This document shows, one piece after another, positions 54,729 to 63,205 of a DNA stretch of 64,000 nucleotides; within the stretch, counting starts at the first letter, position 1; each line of letters starts with the position of its first letter. Under the pieces are notes generated by a model that worked only from the letters and a program-made list of their open reading frames with translations, did no database searches and had not been told where the DNA came from. Origin of the DNA: Weeksellaceae bacterium (lineage in GTDB: Bacteria; Bacteroidota; Bacteroidia; Flavobacteriales; Weeksellaceae); NCBI GenBank assembly GCA_949788275.1, contig OX460916.1, positions 1,922,001-1,986,000 on the forward strand, read 5' to 3'. The translations under genes were made by a program, and so were the position numbers.

Positions 54729-56669
54729 TTATCCTCTAACCTTTTTAATCCAATCTTGTACTTTATCGAATTGTTCGGTAAAGAACGATTCATGCTCTTC
54801 TTTTTTATCGGATGTATCCACAAGGATATGATCGTAATACGTTCCTTTTAGAATTTTTCTTAAAAGCCCTTCACCAGGAAATGGTTTGTAATCATTCAAC
54901 GACTGTGTCGCTTTCAGTAAATGACGAACGTCGTATTGCAATGGGTTAATATCGGGCACTTGTTTATTTAAATTTAGTAATTTATAAACAGCCACACGCC
55001 CTGTTCTAACCGCACTTTCCATGGTGAAAACTACATCGTTATTGGTTTCAACAAATTCCCCAATTAATCCCAAGTTAGTACACCCTTCCGGAACCACTTG
55101 TGGACGATCTCCTTGAGCTCTCGGCATAAACATAGAGGTTATATAAGGCATATAGGCCGTACGAACAATGGTATTTTCAACCACATTATCCAGCTGATCA
55201 ATAATACCAAGGTGGTAACACAGTTCGGCTAAAATTTCATTACCCGTACACTGTGGCATCGGTTTTTTAATATAATCTCCTTCTTTGTCCATTAATAAGG
55301 CATACACCCACACCACCAATAAATCGTCTGGTTGAGTTGGGAAATGCGGTTGACGATTACACGTCACGCTCATTATCCAATTCGAATCGGTCACTGTGAC
55401 AATTCCTCCAGTAACTGTTTTACCCGAATACGGATCATTCACCGAAAGCTCTTTCAACTTATCAATGAAGGCCGATGGCTTACACGTTAAGGTAGCCGAT
55501 TCCCAAGATGATTTTTCGATGTTGCTACAGAATTTCTCGGGTTTACCGAAAATGTCCGATTTAGCCGCTAAGTTTTTCCATAACTTCCAACCAGCACTTT
55601 GACCACTGTTGCTGTTATCCAAATCAAGGACCGGAACCGTGGTATTAGTCCCATACACCGTATCCTCTGTCATTGATCCAGTCGTTACCAAAACATAGTC
55701 CTCTTTCCCAACAGGAATAACCACTTCTTGGCCAGCTTGTTCGGTCATTATGCCCTTCACCTCTTTTCCTTCGGTATTAATGTGAATATCCAAATCGGTC
55801 ACCAAAGTGTTCAACTGAATCTGAACCCCTTTTTCCGTCAAAAACTTGCGTAAAGGTGTTACAAACGTATCGTATTGATTGTATTTTGGAAACACCAAAC
55901 ACGAAAAATCTTTCATTCCATCGATGGCGTGTAAAAAACGGTGCATATACAATTTCAGTTCTAGCAAACTATGCCAGTTTTCAAAGGCAAACATAGAACG
56001 CCAGAAAAACCAGAAATTACTTTCTAAAAAAGATTCGCTAAAATAATCTTCAATCGACAAATCGTCTAAGTCTTCTTTTTTCTTAAGAAGTAATTTAACA
56101 ATCGCCAATTGATCTTTCTTTTCAAGACCGAATTTGCTAAAATCTTTAATTTCACCTTTGTTGTGAATTAAACGTGCTTTGGAGTAATTCGGATCGTTAT
56201 CGTTAATTAAACGGTATTCATCTAATACGCTATAAGGAGCGGGAAGCTCTAAGGCAGGAATATCTTGAAAAATATCCCACAGATTTTCATAGGTCATATC
56301 CATTTCTCGTCCTCCACGAACAATGTACCCCTCTTCTGGGTTACCGGCCCCATCCAAGGAACCGCCATCAATTCCTAGCTGATCCAAGAAAATAATATTT
56401 TTTCCAGGCACATGCCCATCACGAATAAAATAGTAAGCCGCGGCCATTCCTGCAATTCCACTTCCTACGATATAGACTTTACTGTTGTCATAGGATTTCA
56501 AAGGAATCCCCTTATTGCGTTGATAATTCCCTATCTGGTCAGCAAATGGCATTGTTTTCTGAGGTGTATTTATTTGCACTTCTTTACTGGCATCGGGTTC
56601 ATGGTTGACTTTTCCGTATTCGGGATACGCATTAAGCACTTTGTCGAATTTTGAGGTGACTGAGTTCAT
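54729..56669 (-). CDS. ohyA: Oleate hydratase (FAD-binding)
   Basis: The 646-residue protein has the oleate hydratase pattern: [78 protein letters not shown] with the FAD GxGxxG motif, ending in [25 protein letters not shown]. It adds water to the cis double bond of unsaturated fatty acids to give 10-hydroxy fatty acids and may detoxify host or environmental fatty acids. It is monocistronic and ends at a terminator. A 13-bp palindrome (TACCTTAAAGGTA, 56692-56704) lies just upstream of the start and may be an operator. Confidence 0.95.
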   Translation of the reverse strand: MNSVTSKFDKVLNAYPEYGKVNHEPDASKEVQINTPQKTMPFADQIGNYQRNKGIPLKSYDNSKVYIVGSGIAGMAAAYYFIRDGHVPGKNIIFLDQLGIDGGSLDGAGNPEEGYIVRGGREMDMTYENLWDIFQDIPALELPAPYSVLDEYRLINDNDPNYSKARLIHNKGEIKDFSKFGLEKKDQLAIVKLLLKKKEDLDDLSIEDYFSESFLESNFWFFWRSMFAFENWHSLLELKLYMHRFLHAIDGMKDFSCLVFPKYNQYDTFVTPLRKFLTEKGVQIQLNTLVTDLDIHINTEGKEVKGIMTEQAGQEVVIPVGKEDYVLVTTGSMTEDTVYGTNTTVPVLDLDNSNSGQSAGWKLWKNLAAKSDIFGKPEKFCSNIEKSSWESATLTCKPSAFIDKLKELSVNDPYSGKTVTGGIVTVTDSNWIMSVTCNRQPHFPTQPDDLLVVWVYALLMDKEGDYIKKPMPQCTGNEILAELCYHLGIIDQLDNVVENTIVRTAYMPYITSMFMPRAQGDRPQVVPEGCTNLGLIGEFVETNNDVVFTMESAVRTGRVAVYKLLNLNKQVPDINPLQYDVRHLLKATQSLNDYKPFPGEGLLRKILKGTYYDHILVDTSDKKEEHESFFTEQFDKVQDWIKKVRG

Positions 56670-56691
56670 TGAAATTGGTTTTAAGATTTGT

Positions 56692-56704
56692 TACCTTAAA
56701 GGTA
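56692..56704. promoter_or_regulatory. Palindrome TACCTTAAAGGTA upstream of oleate hydratase
   Basis: A perfect 6-1-6 inverted repeat 23 bp before the start codon. It could be an operator for fatty-acid-responsive control, but no regulator is nearby. Confidence 0.35.
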
Positions 56705-56836
56705 CCCTAAAACAATGATGAAATAGATGTTGAACATCAGGAATTTAAATAAAAAAATGTTGTATTTTATTGAGCAACTTATTTCAAAAAATGGTCGTCA
56801 AGAAGCCTTAAAAAATTTGAATATCCGCCCGTTTTT

Positions 56837-57604
56837 TCAATCCATGAACGTTCGTTCAATCGGATTAATGACATTTGGTTTAGGATTCTTCCAATCGCTT
56901 TGAATCCCTTCAAGAATTTTTAATTTATCGGAAAAATATGTTTCCAAAGTGGTTGGAGAAAAACGATTATAAGAAATAGTCACTGTTGTTTCTGGAATTT
57001 TCTTAAGGTCGATAACCGAAAAATAGAATTGATGTTGATCGTCATAAATTTCTAAAATTAAGTCCGGCAGGCCATTAAATTTATAAGGTCCATCGGAAAC
57101 AGGAAAATTCTTAGCAAAGCAGGCGGTATAATTTCTCCCTCTATGTCGTGCTTTGGCCAACGTACATACATAACCTGAAATGTTTTTTTCTGCCCCTTCA
57201 ATTGACCACTTCATCTTATTGATAGGGGTTTCATAAAACAATCCATATCCAAAAACACGATCGGAGAACAGGAGTCTATCATTTTCAAAATCTTTTATAA
57301 TCGTATGCCACAAATGGGGCTTAGGGATTTCATCCCTATTTATTATTTGTCCACTTAACCGAAGTGTTGAACTTCGATGAAAAACCGAATCAAATTTAAA
57401 CACATTTTCACTTTGATACAAGGAGGTGTTTTTTCCTAAATACAAGTGGGTAATCTCTGTTTATTTTGATTCTGTTTTTGTGGAGTCAGGCTGAAAGGTA
57501 AATTGATACCTGACTAAATAATCAGCTTTAATTTGGTGTTCCTGACTGAAAAGTTGAGCGCTTAGCAAGAACCAAATTAGAAGTGTAAAATATTGATGAT
57601 TCAT
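56837..57604 (-). pseudogene. GLPGLI family gene broken by an in-frame stop
   Basis: Two pieces in the same frame form one GLPGLI protein of about 255 residues. The first starts at the ATG at 57604 (MNHQYFTLLIWFLLSAQLFS signal peptide) and runs to PDSTKTESK. A TAA at 57461-57463 then interrupts it. Without this stop the frame continues TEITHLYLGKNTSLYQSENVF and the GLPGLI core to IERTFMD. The second piece has only a TTG at 57445 as a start. A single base change explains the stop, so the gene is recently inactivated or contains a sequencing error. GLPGLI proteins are secreted Bacteroidota proteins of unknown function. Confidence 0.85.
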
Positions 57605-57854
57605 TCCTTTAACCTTTAAAATTCTCTTATTCTTCATCCGTCTTTGTTTAAAAGTAACGAATAATACCACAAAATAAAGTTAATCCAGTGTTTTTCAATT
57701 CCATATAAACATATTTGGCTAATTTTATCAGGAAGTATACACTCATCCCTTCATTTTACCCGCTAAAGACTTGCATCCAGCTCTCTTCTAGCATTTAATA
57801 CTTATTTATAAAATCTGACCAATAACTACTAAAAACCATTCACCATCAACTAGA

Positions 57855-57957
57855 GCCGTGATTTGCGGCAGGGATAGAAGCAATTGTTTGAGCTTTTTTT
57901 TGGCGTGGAACGCCACAAAAAAGCGAGTGCGGATAGCCCGGCGCGTAGCGGCCGCCC
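57855..57957 (+). repeat. Dispersed repeat copy 7
   Basis: It reads gcggcagggatagaagcaat, the inner block tgtttgagcttttttttggc with a gtggaacgccac mini-stem, and the tail gcggatagcccggcgcgtag cggccgccc. The inner block is shared with copy 5. It lies in the divergent gap 57671-58065, which has no other feature I can support. Confidence 0.85.
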
Positions 57958-58065
57958 ACCTATTAAACGAGGTGAGTATAAAATAGTTAAAAAAATTAAT
58001 GCAATTGCGTTGCATTAGATAGATTTTTTTTATCTTGACTTTAATCTACTAACACATTGATAATC

Positions 58066-58767
58066 ATGATAGAAATGCAACAAATCGAAAAATCATGGAA
58101 CGGTAAAAAGGTGATACATCCATTAAATTTAACGATTCCAACTCATCAGATCTACGGGCTGCTTGGTCCGAACGGTGCTGGAAAATCGACCACGCTTCAT
58201 ATGCTGCTTGGTTTTGTGCAGCCCGATAAGGGGAATATTTACATCAATCACCTCAACATGAAAAGACAACAGGCAGAAATTAGAAAACAGACGGGGTATA
58301 TACCAGAAAATGTAAATTTATACCCCTATTTGTCTGGCCTTGAGAACTTGAATTATTTTTGCCGACTAGCTCATATCACGTATTCGCCCCAAGAATTAAC
58401 CGACATTCTTATTGAATGTGGTCTACAGCCGGATGTACATCATTTGCGCACTGAAAAGTATTCGAAAGGGATGCGGCAAAAAGTGGGGATTGCCATTGCT
58501 TTTGCGAAAAAAGCGACGACGTATTTATTGGATGAGCCTGGCAGTGGTCTTGATCCTGTGGCGAGTAATGAATTGGCACTACTTCTTCGGAAATTGACTG
58601 AGCGAGGGGCGACCATCTTGATGGTATCCCACGATATTTTTAGGGTGAGGGAAACCTGTGACAAGATTGGTATTTTGAAAAAAGGGGTCTTGGTGCAAGA
58701 GCTGAATACAGCGGAAATCTCGACCAACGAACTGGAGAAAATATACCTGAACTATAGGCAACATTAA
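58066..58767 (+). CDS. ABC transporter ATP-binding protein
   Basis: The ATG at 58066 is preferred to a TTG at 58057. The 233-residue protein has all ATPase motifs: Walker A GPNGAGKST (34-42), the Q-loop region, signature YSKGMRQKVG, Walker B TYLLDEP and H-loop VSHD. It powers the two membrane proteins that follow (11 bp and overlapping). This three-gene layout is that of ABC-2 type exporters with DUF3526-like permeases in Bacteroidota, with an unknown substrate. Repeat copy 7 precedes it. Confidence 0.95.
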   Translation: MIEMQQIEKSWNGKKVIHPLNLTIPTHQIYGLLGPNGAGKSTTLHMLLGFVQPDKGNIYINHLNMKRQQAEIRKQTGYIPENVNLYPYLSGLENLNYFCRLAHITYSPQELTDILIECGLQPDVHHLRTEKYSKGMRQKVGIAIAFAKKATTYLLDEPGSGLDPVASNELALLLRKLTERGATILMVSHDIFRVRETCDKIGILKKGVLVQELNTAEISTNELEKIYLNYRQH

Positions 58768-58778
58768 ACTCTTTTCGG

Positions 58779-60185
58779 ATGAAGCAGATAATGATAAACG
58801 AATGGAAATATATGGTGAGAACGCCCGTCTTTTTGACGCTTTCACTTTTTGTTGGCCTTAGCTTATTCACCGTGACTCTGATGGCCGTGAAACAAAATCA
58901 TAGGCAGACCAAAATGCAACAGGAGGCAAAAGCCCATATTCGTGATCAATGGGAAGCCCTTGACGAAATGCACCCCCACATGGCTACCCATTTTGGTTCT
59001 TATGTCTTTAAGCCTAATGCTGCATTAAGCAGTCTGGATGAAGGAATTAATGCCGTTACAGGAAATGTTTTGCGACTAGAAGCCCATTTTCAGCATGAAA
59101 TGGCATATTCCGAAGCTTCACAATCCTTGAGCATGTCGAAATTTGGAACATTAAACGCGGCGTTGATTCTGCAATTTATTATTCCGCTGTTCTTAATTTT
59201 TCTCGCCTTTTCATCGGTTAGCCAAGAAAAGGAAACAGGGCGCATACGCTTACTGGTTTTGCAGGGCACTCCAATTCCGCAATTAATCATGGCCAAGGCG
59301 CTGAGCATTTGGGTATACGGTTTATCGCTATTGGTCTTCACCTTATTAATTCAGCTTGTTTTAAACAGCACAGCTTTTAGTAGCGACTACTTTTTAAGAA
59401 TATTTTTTCTGTTTGTTATTTACATGGCTTACTACTATATAGTTACCGCATTCACCGTTTATTTGTCGGCCCGTTTAAAGAACAACACTGCGGCTCTAAC
59501 AACGGCCTTGGCTTGTTGGCTCTTGTGGTGTGTTTTTTTACCTAAACTGTGGGGCAGTACTGTAGAGGAAATGTATCCCCTGCCGAGTCGACAAGATTTT
59601 AAAACGGCTATGGCCGATGATCGCTCCAAAGGATTGGATGGGCATAACCCTGAAGACAAACGCCGTAAAGCATTTGAAATAAAAACCCTGCATGCATACG
59701 GAGTTGATAACGTAGAGGATTTACCGATTAATTTTGATGGTTTATTGATGCAACGGGATGAAGAGTATGGCTATAAGGTTTGGGATAAGCATTTTGGGCA
59801 TAATTACACTCAACTAAAGAAGCAAAAGAAAGCCTATCAATATGCTGGTTTTGTGAATCCGTTTGCTGCCCTGCACGATGGAAGCATGGGCTTTAGCGGT
59901 AGTGATATGATTCATTATGTCGATTTTCAACTGCAAGCCGAGCACTATAGACGGATGTTGTTGAAAAAATTAAACGATAAACAGACCTATGGCGGTTCTA
60001 AAACAGGCGATTGGGAATGGAAGGAAAAGAATGCGTTTTATAAATCGATCCCCGATTTTAACTACCGATTTCCGAAAATTAGCCCATTGATCCCTTACTA
60101 TGGGATCAATCTTATTAGCCTCTTGTTTTGGGCAATTATAACGACTGTTTTCATTGGATGGGATACAAAAAAAATACGGTTATGA
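58779..60185 (+). CDS. ABC transporter permease, ABC-2 type, DUF3526-like
   Basis: The 468-residue membrane protein has a first membrane helix (FLTLSLFVGLSLFTVTLMA), a large extracytoplasmic loop, five more helices (ALILQFIIPLFLIFLAFSSV and others) and a C-terminal helix (YYGINLISLLFWAIITTVFIGW). The middle SVSQEKETGRIRLLVLQGTPIPQLIMAKAL is the ABC-2 pattern after helix 2. It pairs with the ATPase gene 11 bp upstream. Its stop overlaps the next start as ATGA, so the two permeases are translationally coupled. Confidence 0.9.
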   Translation: MKQIMINEWKYMVRTPVFLTLSLFVGLSLFTVTLMAVKQNHRQTKMQQEAKAHIRDQWEALDEMHPHMATHFGSYVFKPNAALSSLDEGINAVTGNVLRLEAHFQHEMAYSEASQSLSMSKFGTLNAALILQFIIPLFLIFLAFSSVSQEKETGRIRLLVLQGTPIPQLIMAKALSIWVYGLSLLVFTLLIQLVLNSTAFSSDYFLRIFFLFVIYMAYYYIVTAFTVYLSARLKNNTAALTTALACWLLWCVFLPKLWGSTVEEMYPLPSRQDFKTAMADDRSKGLDGHNPEDKRRKAFEIKTLHAYGVDNVEDLPINFDGLLMQRDEEYGYKVWDKHFGHNYTQLKKQKKAYQYAGFVNPFAALHDGSMGFSGSDMIHYVDFQLQAEHYRRMLLKKLNDKQTYGGSKTGDWEWKEKNAFYKSIPDFNYRFPKISPLIPYYGINLISLLFWAIITTVFIGWDTKKIRL

Positions 60186-61495
60186 TGAAACTGCTGCAAT
60201 CTATACACCTGGAATGGATCCATTTTTACAGAAATAAATACAAGGTTTTGGCCTATATCATCTTTTTATTGGTGGCTGTCTATGGACTTCAAAATGGTCA
60301 TCGGCTTCGACAACAACAATTGGACGAAATAAGCAAAATTGAAATAAGCGATCAAGACCTTTTTGAAACAACTGTGGGTTGGTATAATGAATTCAAAAAA
60401 GGGCCGGAAGAAAAATTATGGGTCGATATTACCCAACCGTATTGGGCTTCAATTTATGCCTCGCCTACCTTGTTTAAAACGCCCTCGCCCCTTCTCTTTT
60501 TAAACAGCGGTCAAAGTGAGCACTATGGTTTTTATAAAAAAGCCGATAGCCGAAGTTCGGCTCTTGACAGCGATTTAGTCGGAGCGATTACCAATGCCGA
60601 ACGGTTAACGATAGGAACGTTGGATTTTAGTTTTGTGTTCCTTTACATCATGCCCCTGCTCATGGTCATTTTACTGTTTAACTTGGGTGGACTGGAAAGC
60701 GATGACCATTTTTATCCATTGATTCAAATCCAAGCGACCTCTCCTACGCTTTGGTTAGCGTCACGATACGCGTTTTATGGCCTACTGCTTATCGCTAGTG
60801 TATGGATAATGACCATCTTTTATGCGCTAACGACCAAAGATCTATGTGGAGCTATAACTTCTTTTCTGACAGTCTTGTTTCTTCTTATAGGCTATACCTT
60901 CTTTTGGTTAATCCTTTTCTTTGTGATTCAGCGGAAGAAGAAAGGCAGTGCTGTGCAAGCGATTAAAATGATAAGCATTTGGCTGTTATTCTGTTTAGTA
61001 ATTCCAGGCCTATACCAGCAACGAATTAGCCAAAAATACCCGGCCCATTATATGACCGAATTTCTGGACGCCAACCGCCATGAAAAATACAAACTCTATT
61101 CGGCTTCTAGTGATTCTTTGGCAGAACAACTATATATCCTGTATCCGGAATTAGCCGACTATCCCTATGCCAAGAATACAGACTTTTTAAACCGTCAACG
61201 GCATACAATGATTGATGCCTTGGCCAATAACCTGAACAAGGAGGCAATCTCTGCTATTGAGAAAATTCATGAGGAAAAGAATCAGACCATTGAAAAAAGT
61301 TATGTTTTTAACCCCATCCTCTTTTTTCAAAATAAACTCAGTCACCTAACAGCTTCCGACTATTATGCCTACAACGATTACCAAAAAGCGATTCAGCAAC
61401 AGATTGATAAAAAAATTCAGCAAATACTGAACGATGGTTGGGCTATAAAAATAGCAGACAAGGCCTTATTTAAAGAATATTATCAAGGCGATTGA
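60182..61495 (+). CDS. ABC transporter permease, second subunit, DUF3526-like
   Basis: The ATG at 60182 overlaps the stop of the first permease (ATGA). The frame open from 60128 would run inside the previous gene. It has 437 residues, a similar plan to the first permease (first helix VLAYIIFLLVAVYGLQ, then a large loop and a cluster of helices LDFSFVFLYIMPLLMVILLFNLGG, ASRYAFYGLLLIASVWIM). It forms the heterodimeric membrane domain with the first permease. A possible terminator follows. Confidence 0.9.
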   Translation: MMKLLQSIHLEWIHFYRNKYKVLAYIIFLLVAVYGLQNGHRLRQQQLDEISKIEISDQDLFETTVGWYNEFKKGPEEKLWVDITQPYWASIYASPTLFKTPSPLLFLNSGQSEHYGFYKKADSRSSALDSDLVGAITNAERLTIGTLDFSFVFLYIMPLLMVILLFNLGGLESDDHFYPLIQIQATSPTLWLASRYAFYGLLLIASVWIMTIFYALTTKDLCGAITSFLTVLFLLIGYTFFWLILFFVIQRKKKGSAVQAIKMISIWLLFCLVIPGLYQQRISQKYPAHYMTEFLDANRHEKYKLYSASSDSLAEQLYILYPELADYPYAKNTDFLNRQRHTMIDALANNLNKEAISAIEKIHEEKNQTIEKSYVFNPILFFQNKLSHLTASDYYAYNDYQKAIQQQIDKKIQQILNDGWAIKIADKALFKEYYQGD

Positions 61496-61524
61496 CCCTT
61501 TGAATACGCTCTATAAATTAAAGA

Positions 61525-61581
61525 ATTCAAACGCACGGATTGGTCGGTCTGATGCCTTAAAACCAATCTGTGCGTTGAATT
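61525..61581 (+). terminator. Hairpin after the ABC exporter operon
   Basis: Arms around 61525-61544 and 61562-61581 (attcaaacgcacggattggt and accaatctgtgcgttgaatt) pair except for a G-T wobble and one bulged or mismatched base. The stem is 19-20 bp with a 17-base loop, 29 bp after the stop. Confidence 0.6.
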
Positions 61582-61612
61582 TGTATTTGTCGATTAAGCT
61601 TTCGCGAGCATC

Positions 61613-61738
61613 TTAGTCCATTTTTTCTTGCTTCTTATCTCCATCCTTTTTTTTACGAATATAGGGAGCCAAAACAATTAAGAACAATGGTAAAAGCATT
61701 GGAATAATAATGATAAGTGAAATAATGACTGTTTCCAT
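61613..61738 (-). CDS. Small membrane protein, 41 aa
   Basis: This small ORF on the minus strand starts with ATG at 61738 (METVIISLIIIIPMLLPLFL) and ends with TAA at 61613. One hydrophobic segment (about residues 5-24) is followed by a strongly charged tail (RKKKDGDKKQEKMD). This fits a membrane micro-protein. There is no homologue I can name. It is convergent with the ABC operon. Confidence 0.6.
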   Translation of the reverse strand: METVIISLIIIIPMLLPLFLIVLAPYIRKKKDGDKKQEKMD

Positions 61739-61938
61739 AATAATTTATTTAAATTGATAAAATGAATGAGATGAACCACAACTTAACTACCTCAATTTAA
61801 GCAATATTACATGCTTGCAAAAATGTAAGCAGCTAACTTCCGTCATTCCAAGCTCATTTAGGCTGAGTAAAAATAACAAGGCATTCTTTTAGGGACTTTT
61901 CTTCGAAATTGAATGCCTTTTTTTCTTGTAAATCCATG

Positions 61939-61946
61939 TATCTTTG
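61939..61946 (+). promoter_or_regulatory. -7 box TATCTTTG for lipoate ligase gene
   Basis: It matches TAnnTTTG exactly, 48 bases upstream of the ATG at 61994. No well spaced -33 TTG is obvious. Confidence 0.45.
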
Positions 61947-61993
61947 TGTTTCTTGTGCTCTTTGAAACGAGCGAAATGTATTAAAAACAGACT

Positions 61994-62989
61994 ATGTTAT
62001 TTATCGATAACCAAGGGATAAACGATCCCGCCATCAACTTAGCAATTGAAGAATTTGCCGTGCGCCACTTACCCGCCGATGAGCCTATACTCCTTTTCTA
62101 TATCAATGCACCTTCTATTATTATTGGTAAAAACCAAAATACCATCGAAGAGATTAATGCCAATTATGTGGAAGACCATTCCATAAAAGTTGTTCGTCGT
62201 CTTTCTGGAGGCGGTGCAGTTTATCACGACTTTGGGAACTTAAATTTTAGTTTTATCACCAAAAATGATGGCAAGAGTTTTTCGAATTTCCGTCTCTTCT
62301 TAGAACCTATTGTCACGGCTTTAGCAAAACTGGGGATTGAAGCAGAAATTAAAGGGCGAAACGATATGCTGGTGGGTGAAAAGAAAATTAGTGGCAATGC
62401 ACAATTTGCAACAATGGGAAAACTATTTACCCATGGAACATTGTTGTTTAACAGCGATATCGATGAAGTGGTGAATGCCCTGAAGGTTCGTCAAGATAAA
62501 ATTGAATCCAAAGGCATGAAATCGGTTCGAAGCCGCGTTGCCAACATCAGCGAATTTCTGGAATCTCCTTTAACGATGGATGCTTTTCGCGAAACCATTC
62601 TTCTATCGGTTTTTAATGCCACAAGTCGCGATCAGGTAAAGGAGTACACATTGACCGAAGCCGATTGGGAAAAAATCGACGAACTATCGAGCACGCGCTA
62701 TGCCAATTGGGATTGGAATTATGGGAAATCACCAGCCTCGAACAGCGTGTTTAGCAAACGCTTTCCTTTTGGTGTGATCGACATTCATTTAAATGTTGAA
62801 AAAGGATTTATTCAGTCCATTCGAATTTTTGGTGACTTCTTTGGTATTGGCGAAATAAGCGATATTGAAACACGCTTATTGAATAAAAAGTACGATCGGG
62901 AAACCTTAAAAACGGCCCTAGCCGACATCGATTTAACGCATTATTTTGGGGCCATTACCCAAGAAGAGTTTTTGGCATTGTTGTATTAA
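61994..62989 (+). CDS. lplA: Lipoate-protein ligase A
   Basis: The 331-residue enzyme has the lipoate ligase pattern: YINAPSIIIGKNQNTIEEINANYV, RRLSGGGAVYHDFGNLNFSFI, GRNDMLVGEKKISGNAQF, LFTHGTLLFNSDIDEV and a C-terminal accessory domain. The GGGAVYHD loop binds lipoyl-AMP, and the lysine in KISG is catalytic. It activates free lipoate with ATP and attaches it to the E2 or H protein of lipoate-dependent enzymes. It is monocistronic with a strong terminator. Confidence 0.96.
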   Translation: MLFIDNQGINDPAINLAIEEFAVRHLPADEPILLFYINAPSIIIGKNQNTIEEINANYVEDHSIKVVRRLSGGGAVYHDFGNLNFSFITKNDGKSFSNFRLFLEPIVTALAKLGIEAEIKGRNDMLVGEKKISGNAQFATMGKLFTHGTLLFNSDIDEVVNALKVRQDKIESKGMKSVRSRVANISEFLESPLTMDAFRETILLSVFNATSRDQVKEYTLTEADWEKIDELSSTRYANWDWNYGKSPASNSVFSKRFPFGVIDIHLNVEKGFIQSIRIFGDFFGIGEISDIETRLLNKKYDRETLKTALADIDLTHYFGAITQEEFLALLY

Positions 62990-63054
62990 AATTGAGGTGA
63001 GCTTGGTTTTTAGTGATTTAGTGAATAAGAATTAAGAATTGACCTATAAATATA

Positions 63055-63084
63055 AAGAGATGATCTACGAGTAGATCATCTCTT
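63055..63084 (+). terminator. Terminator of lipoate ligase gene
   Basis: Perfect 14-base arms aagagatgatctac/gtagatcatctctt (63055-63068, 63071-63084) are followed by cttttaaa. The palindrome is symmetric and can also act on the minus strand. Confidence 0.85.
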
Positions 63085-63205
63085 CTTTTAAACCATTTTC
63101 TTATTCAGCGATGAAAAGACAAAAATAAGCCCGTTTTTTTTTACCGTTTGTCTTATGCATGCACTTTCCAAAGACCCCTCGAACCTAATCGAAAGGACTA
63201 ATTCA

